Source of the DNA: Alcanivorax sp. DG881
GTDB lineage: Bacteria > Pseudomonadota > Gammaproteobacteria > Pseudomonadales > Alcanivoracaceae
Assembly: GCF_000155615.1 (NCBI RefSeq)
Contig: NZ_DS989915.1
Coordinates: 2,812,436 to 2,876,435 of the forward strand
Reading direction: 5' to 3'
DNA: 64,000 bases
The notes beneath the pieces are model-generated. The model made no database searches and had not been told where the DNA came from. It saw only the letters and a list, made by a program, of their open reading frames with translations. A program made the translations under genes and the position numbers. This document shows, piece after piece, positions 59,852-64,000 of this stretch (positions within the stretch are counted from its first letter, which is position 1; every line of letters begins with the position of its first letter).

Positions 59852-61612
59852 ATGGAGCAACCAGCCCAGACGGTGCGATTGAAACTGCCCGAGCAGGATC
59901 TGCCGCACCTGACACTTGGCGCTGATCAGCCGAAGAAGCTGGAGCAGTGGGTGGAGTCTCTCCCGATCATGAATATGGGAGAAACGGCCCGCCAGTTGTA
60001 TCAGTTCATTCAGGAACTGAACCGGTTGCAGATTGATTCCAAACTCCGCTTTCAGTTACTGGAAGTTGTGCGCCCGTCTATTCTTCATGTCAGTGAATCC
60101 CTGCAGAAACACTATCTGAATCAGTCACTGGTGCTGCCGGAAAAGGCGCGCCGGGTGGCCAGTCTTGCCCAGGCGCTGCAGGGGCATCTGGCCAACGGCT
60201 ACAAGTTGGTGGCGGTGCGCGGCATCCGCAAGGTTAAGGACAAGGCTGTTCGGCGTGCGGTGACAACGGCAATCCACCGGGCGGTGACGGCATTGGGCGA
60301 TACCCTGCTGCGCTGCTATCAGCTCTATTTTCCCAGCCCCCGCCATTTATGGCTGGAGCTGCATCAGCTGTTCCTTCTGGCTGAATTACACGGCATTAGC
60401 GGTACGGCCGTTGAGGATGGCGATGGCGAAAGCAGCATCCAGTCCGCCTATGCCCGCTGCCTGTTACTGGCCACGGCGAAACCCAACCAGCTTCGTCAGC
60501 AGGAGCTGGCCGGTATCTACAAGGCGGCGTTCAGCTGGGCGTCCCTGATTGAAATCAGCACCGCCAGCGATGACGACGATCTGTTCGTCTTTGACCTGCA
60601 GGCGGACCGGCCTCCGATTTACCGAACCCACGCGTCCCAGGCATCGGAAAGCTGGCGCTATATTGATTCCTCCCGTCTGGTCGAGGCCATTACTGCCTGG
60701 ATGCGTGCGCCCGGCGAGAGCCCCCTGCACGTGCCGAAAAGCCTGGATGAGAGTTTGCTGTCGCACCTGCAGCAAGTGTGGGGGGCGCTGACCGAGCGGG
60801 CATTCAAGCGGATGCCGGAAAGTGGCGAGATTGAGCTGTGCTTTGGCCTGGTGGGGGTGCATTACTTCCTGTCCGGCAAGGTGGCTTTCGAAACCATGGT
60901 GGAGCGGGGCAGCCTGTCTGTGCTGGGGGCCGAAGACGAGAACAATCCGTTCCTGGTGAACATCAAGAAGAGCAACCAGCAGAAGCAGCGCAGCGCTGAC
61001 CCCTGGGCGACGGCCTATCAATCTGATTATGCCGGCGAGACCATTGAAATGGGCGCGCCGGGCAGCCAGCGCTCGGAAGCCGCTCTGCCGGTGAGCTATC
61101 ACTGCCAGAAAGTCAACGCGAGCCCGGGCGGGTATTGCCTGTCGTGGCAGGGCAATACGCCGAGCCTGATGCGCACGGGGGAATTGCTGGCCCTGCGTGA
61201 TCACCCCGATAGTCAGTGGTCCCTGGCGGTGGTGCGCTGGGTGACGCAATTACCCAACCACGGTGCCCGCTTCGGTGTGGAGTTGCTGGCGCCGGGTGGG
61301 CGCCCGGTGGCTGCACGGGCCCTGCGCAAGCAAGGGGTGGACAGTGATTTCATGCGCGGCGTGGTGTTGCCCGAGCTGGCCGCGGTGGGACAGCCGGCCA
61401 CCCTGTTGTTGCCCACAGTGGGCTTCAATGAAGGGGTGAAGGTGGAGCTGGTGGAAGCCGGCGAGCCGCGCCGGGTGCAATTGTTGCGCCGCACCCAGGG
61501 GGCGTCCGGGTTCAGCCAGTATCCGTTTCGGGATATGGCCACGCCGGCACCGACCAAACCCCCGGAAGACGGGGACGATGATGCGCTGGATTCGATCTGG
61601 TCCAGCCTGTAA
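59852..61612 (+). CDS. PA4958-like protein, PilZ-like C-terminus
   Basis: Cytoplasmic protein of 586 residues, mostly helical for the first ~400. From about 425 a beta-rich segment (PVSYHCQKVNASPGGYCLSW, then WSLAVVRWVTQLPNHGARFG) resembles a PilZ domain, which would bind c-di-GMP. The last 25 residues are acidic and disordered (KPPEDGDDDALDSIWSSL). Its position before a FimX-like gene copies the P. aeruginosa PA4958-fimX pair, so a role in type IV pilus signalling is plausible. The start follows AAGGAT. I know of no established function. Confidence 0.72.
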   Translation: MEQPAQTVRLKLPEQDLPHLTLGADQPKKLEQWVESLPIMNMGETARQLYQFIQELNRLQIDSKLRFQLLEVVRPSILHVSESLQKHYLNQSLVLPEKARRVASLAQALQGHLANGYKLVAVRGIRKVKDKAVRRAVTTAIHRAVTALGDTLLRCYQLYFPSPRHLWLELHQLFLLAELHGISGTAVEDGDGESSIQSAYARCLLLATAKPNQLRQQELAGIYKAAFSWASLIEISTASDDDDLFVFDLQADRPPIYRTHASQASESWRYIDSSRLVEAITAWMRAPGESPLHVPKSLDESLLSHLQQVWGALTERAFKRMPESGEIELCFGLVGVHYFLSGKVAFETMVERGSLSVLGAEDENNPFLVNIKKSNQQKQRSADPWATAYQSDYAGETIEMGAPGSQRSEAALPVSYHCQKVNASPGGYCLSWQGNTPSLMRTGELLALRDHPDSQWSLAVVRWVTQLPNHGARFGVELLAPGGRPVAARALRKQGVDSDFMRGVVLPELAAVGQPATLLLPTVGFNEGVKVELVEAGEPRRVQLLRRTQGASGFSQYPFRDMATPAPTKPPEDGDDDALDSIWSSL

Positions 61613-61701
61613 CGGTTGATGACGCGTCGGAAAAATGTCATTTGCGATTCGCCGTTCACAGGCTGTTGCTGGACGGCCTGTTAAAATAACAATAAGTACC
61701 G

Positions 61702-61721
61702 TTGCGGCGAGGATGCCGCAA
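61702..61721. repeat. Short hairpin before the FimX-like gene
   Basis: TTGCGGC-GAGGAT-GCCGCAA, perfect 7-bp arms, in the 255-bp gap before the FimX-like gene. No T-run follows. Otherwise I see nothing definite in this gap. Confidence 0.4.
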
Positions 61722-61867
61722 AACGTATGTGTCTCCATTTTGCCGTAACTTATCATTAGGCGTCTGCCAGCTGTGTATTGGCTGCAGGCCGGTGTTTTCG
61801 CCGCATTGCCTTTGATGGTTGCCAAGACAGGGTAGTCAGGCACAATGGTGGGCCGTAAGAAAAGTGC

Positions 61868-63955
61868 ATGAGTCTTCGCCCCATGAGTTACGCCCTCGAT
61901 AATTTACGTCTTCTGATCGCCCATGATTCCCAGGATGAGGCCGAGCAGCTGATGAACGCCCTGCGCAATGCCGGTCGTGCGACCCGTGCGCAACTGGCGC
62001 TGGGTGAGGATGATCTGTTGCGGGCATTGAAAGGTGGCGCCTGGGAGCTGATGTTGTGTCGCCCGACATTCGGCGACAGCAGCTTTGAAAGCGTCATGTC
62101 GCACCTCAATCGCCTCGGCAAGGCGATCCCGGTGATTCTTCTCGAAGACAATTTCACCCCCGATACCATCAAGGCTGGCATGTCGCTGGGCGCCCGGGGC
62201 GTCGTGCCCAACGATGACCGCGACCTGCTCTCCCTGATGGTCGACCGGGTCATCGAATTTCTGCGCTTGCGCAAGGAGCTGCAGCACTCCGAAATCGTCC
62301 GCCATGATGCAGAGAAGCGCCTCTCTCTGCTGATGGACCAGAGCCGTGACGCGATTGCCTATGTGCTGGATGGCATGCACATCCACGCCAATGACAACTA
62401 CGTGGAAATGTTCGGCTACGAAAGCGCCGATGATCTGGCCGGGGTGCCGATCATGGATATGGTATCGGCTTCGGATCATGCCAAGCTGAAGCAGTTGCTG
62501 CGCAGCCGTGCGCAGGATGAAAGCCAGACCCACGAACTGGAATGCAAGGGCGTGAACACCGAGGGTGGCGAGTTCGATGCCACCTTCACCTTTTCGGCCA
62601 GCACCTACGATGGCGAAGCCTGCACCCAGATCGTGATCCGCGCTGCCGGCGTGGATGAAAGCGAAATGGCCGAGCGGCTTCAGGAGATGAGCCAGAAAGA
62701 TCAGGTGACAGGGCTATTCAGCCGCAGCTGGTTCATGGACCGTGTGGACGAAAGTGTGGCCCAGGCCGCCAATGAGGGGCGCCTGTCCACCGTGCTGTAT
62801 CTGCGTCTGGATGACTTTGAGCACCATCAGTCCGGCCTGGGGCTTGATGGTGCGGATGACATTCTGAAAAGCGTGGCCGAATGGCTGCGTGCCGAGGTGG
62901 GAGAGGCCCATCTGGCCAGGGTGGATGGCGAGGATTTTGCCGTTCTGCAGCCGGTAGCCGATATGGATGAGGCGGCCGAACTGGCAGAAACCCTGCGGGC
63001 CGGCATTGAAACCCTGATGCCGGAAGTGGCCGCCAAGACCGTGCACGTCACCGCCAGTGTGGGGGTGTCGTTTGTGCGCGAAGATGCCCGTAGCAGCCAG
63101 GAAACCCTCACCACCGCGTTGAAATGTTGCAACCAGGCCCAGCGGGAAAATGCCGGCAAGGGCAATGCGGTGAAAGTGCATGATCCCATGGATGATGTGG
63201 CTGCCGGGTCGTCTGAAGCGGTGGCCATGCAAGTTCGCCAGGCGCTGGAACAGGGTGCGTTCAGCTTGCGGTATCAGCCGTTGATGAGCCTGGAAGACGA
63301 AGCGGAGCATGCCTTTGAAGTGTTCGTGAACCTGCCCCAGAAACAAGGGGAGGCCATGGAGGCAAAAGAATTCATGTCGGTGGCGGCGGACCAGGGTCTG
63401 GTGGGCAAGATTGACCGCTGGGTGGTCCTCAATGCCATGCGCGCGGCAGCAGCCTTCAGTGAGCCGGTCAGCCTGGTGCTGAATCTCAATGGTGCGTCCC
63501 TGGCGGATCCGTCCTTGGCCGACTGGCTGGGCAAGGCCATGCGGGCTGCCAAGATGGACGGATCACGGGTCACCTTCCAGTTCAGTGAAGGTGATGCCGC
63601 CACCTACCTGAAGCAGGCCGGTGCCTTTGCCGAGAAGGTGAAAGCGCTGGGGTGTGGCATTTCCATCAGCCGTTTCGGCGGTGGGCTGGATCCGTTCAAG
63701 TTGTTCCAGCATATCCCGGCCACCATGGTGAAGTTCGAAGGCTCCTTCACCCAGGAGCTGTCCAAGGCCGAAGGCCGGGAGCGCCTCACGTCGATCATCA
63801 AGCAGGTGAAAGAAGGCAACCGCAAAACGGTGGTGGGCTTTGTGGAATCTGCGGCACAGATGCAGGCGCTATGGACCCTGGGAGGCGTGGATTATCTGCA
63901 GGGGTACTACCTGCAGGCACCGATGGACAAGCTGGAAATTCCGGACGCAGCGTAG
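61868..63955 (+). CDS. fimX: FimX-like c-di-GMP receptor (REC-PAS-GGDEF-EAL)
   Basis: Regulator of type IV pilus assembly and twitching by analogy with P. aeruginosa FimX (691 residues; here 695). The receiver-like domain (about 10-135) has lost the phospho-acceptor Asp (LMLCRPTFGD). A PAS domain spans about 150-262. The GGDEF domain has DGEDF (353-357), and the EAL domain has EVF (484-486) instead of EAL, so both are catalytically degenerate, as in FimX, which binds c-di-GMP through its EAL domain. YLQGYYLQAPM is near the end. The ATG at 61883 is an alternative start. Confidence 0.88.
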   Translation: MSLRPMSYALDNLRLLIAHDSQDEAEQLMNALRNAGRATRAQLALGEDDLLRALKGGAWELMLCRPTFGDSSFESVMSHLNRLGKAIPVILLEDNFTPDTIKAGMSLGARGVVPNDDRDLLSLMVDRVIEFLRLRKELQHSEIVRHDAEKRLSLLMDQSRDAIAYVLDGMHIHANDNYVEMFGYESADDLAGVPIMDMVSASDHAKLKQLLRSRAQDESQTHELECKGVNTEGGEFDATFTFSASTYDGEACTQIVIRAAGVDESEMAERLQEMSQKDQVTGLFSRSWFMDRVDESVAQAANEGRLSTVLYLRLDDFEHHQSGLGLDGADDILKSVAEWLRAEVGEAHLARVDGEDFAVLQPVADMDEAAELAETLRAGIETLMPEVAAKTVHVTASVGVSFVREDARSSQETLTTALKCCNQAQRENAGKGNAVKVHDPMDDVAAGSSEAVAMQVRQALEQGAFSLRYQPLMSLEDEAEHAFEVFVNLPQKQGEAMEAKEFMSVAADQGLVGKIDRWVVLNAMRAAAAFSEPVSLVLNLNGASLADPSLADWLGKAMRAAKMDGSRVTFQFSEGDAATYLKQAGAFAEKVKALGCGISISRFGGGLDPFKLFQHIPATMVKFEGSFTQELSKAEGRERLTSIIKQVKEGNRKTVVGFVESAAQMQALWTLGGVDYLQGYYLQAPMDKLEIPDAA

Positions 63956-63961
63956 TTTGTT

Positions 63962-63982
63962 AGTTCGCAGTTGACAGTTGAC
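63962..63982 (+). repeat. Heptamer array, AGTTGAC type
   Basis: AGTTCGC, AGTTGAC, AGTTGAC begin 7 bp behind the fimX-like stop, near the window edge. Same unit as 37377-37404; the array is followed by AGCGTCGC. Confidence 0.7.
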
Positions 63983-64000
63983 AGCGTCGCGTTTCAGATT

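Overview
The window is GC-rich, densely packed DNA from a marine-type gammaproteobacterium. Gene order and protein sequences point to the Alcanivorax/Marinobacter/Pseudomonas neighbourhood, and Alcanivoracaceae is my best guess. The order hemB-ppk-ppx-trxA-rho-ubiD is the one known from Pseudomonas. parE-parC, efp-epmA-epmB, a FimX-type pair and a FadI/FadE pair are also present. I see no rRNA, tRNA, CRISPR array, phage or complete insertion sequence.

Layout. 1-4.3 kb: end of parE, parC and a YihG-like acyltransferase. 4.4-9.7 kb: an outer-membrane barrel protein, DUF4262, DUF2058 and CvfB-like genes, and a Fur-boxed siderophore receptor. 9.8-16.7 kb: a TRIC channel, a MarR regulator facing DUF2218 across two operators, DUF2780, a YdjM-like membrane protein beside a MITE-like element, cfa, and a degenerate GGDEF protein coupled to an AraC regulator. 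17.1-25.7 kb: the most interesting block, a phosphorus-scavenging module of TonB-dependent receptor, lipoprotein beta-propeller phytase, TolQ/TolR-like proton channel, TonB and a Tat-exported PhoX-type phosphatase, with candidate Pho boxes. 25.9-36 kb: oxidoreductases and hydrolases, including an alpha/beta-hydrolase-SDR fusion and a pair of PLP enzymes of D-amino-acid type, one with a Tat signal. 35.9-47 kb: ubiD, rho, trxA, ppx, ppk (with a three-repeat Pho box), a second Fur-boxed receptor, a 42-residue secreted peptide gene and hemB. 47-56.8 kb: VOC protein, greB, DUF502, several alpha/beta hydrolases, and a fadI-fadE operon sharing an operator with a frameshifted TetR gene. 56.9-64 kb: epmA, efp, a second MITE-like element, epmB, and a PA4958-like/FimX pair.

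How the genes work together. Phosphorus is the recurring theme. The phytase and PhoX would release phosphate outside the cytoplasm, the receptor with its own TonB and motor would import the substrate or product, and Ppk/Ppx would store and mobilise polyphosphate. Pho-box-like 11-bp-period repeats stand before ppk (strong), tolQ (moderate) and the receptor (weak). Two iron receptors carry Fur boxes.

The intergenic DNA is unusual. At least ten short arrays have an exact 7-bp period but several unrelated unit sequences, nearly all beside gene ends. There are also two REP-like families, a nested 163-bp palindrome, and two related 277-333 bp elements with terminal inverted repeats and an internal stem whose arms differ between copies yet stay complementary. 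One of these elements supplies the start codon of epmB.
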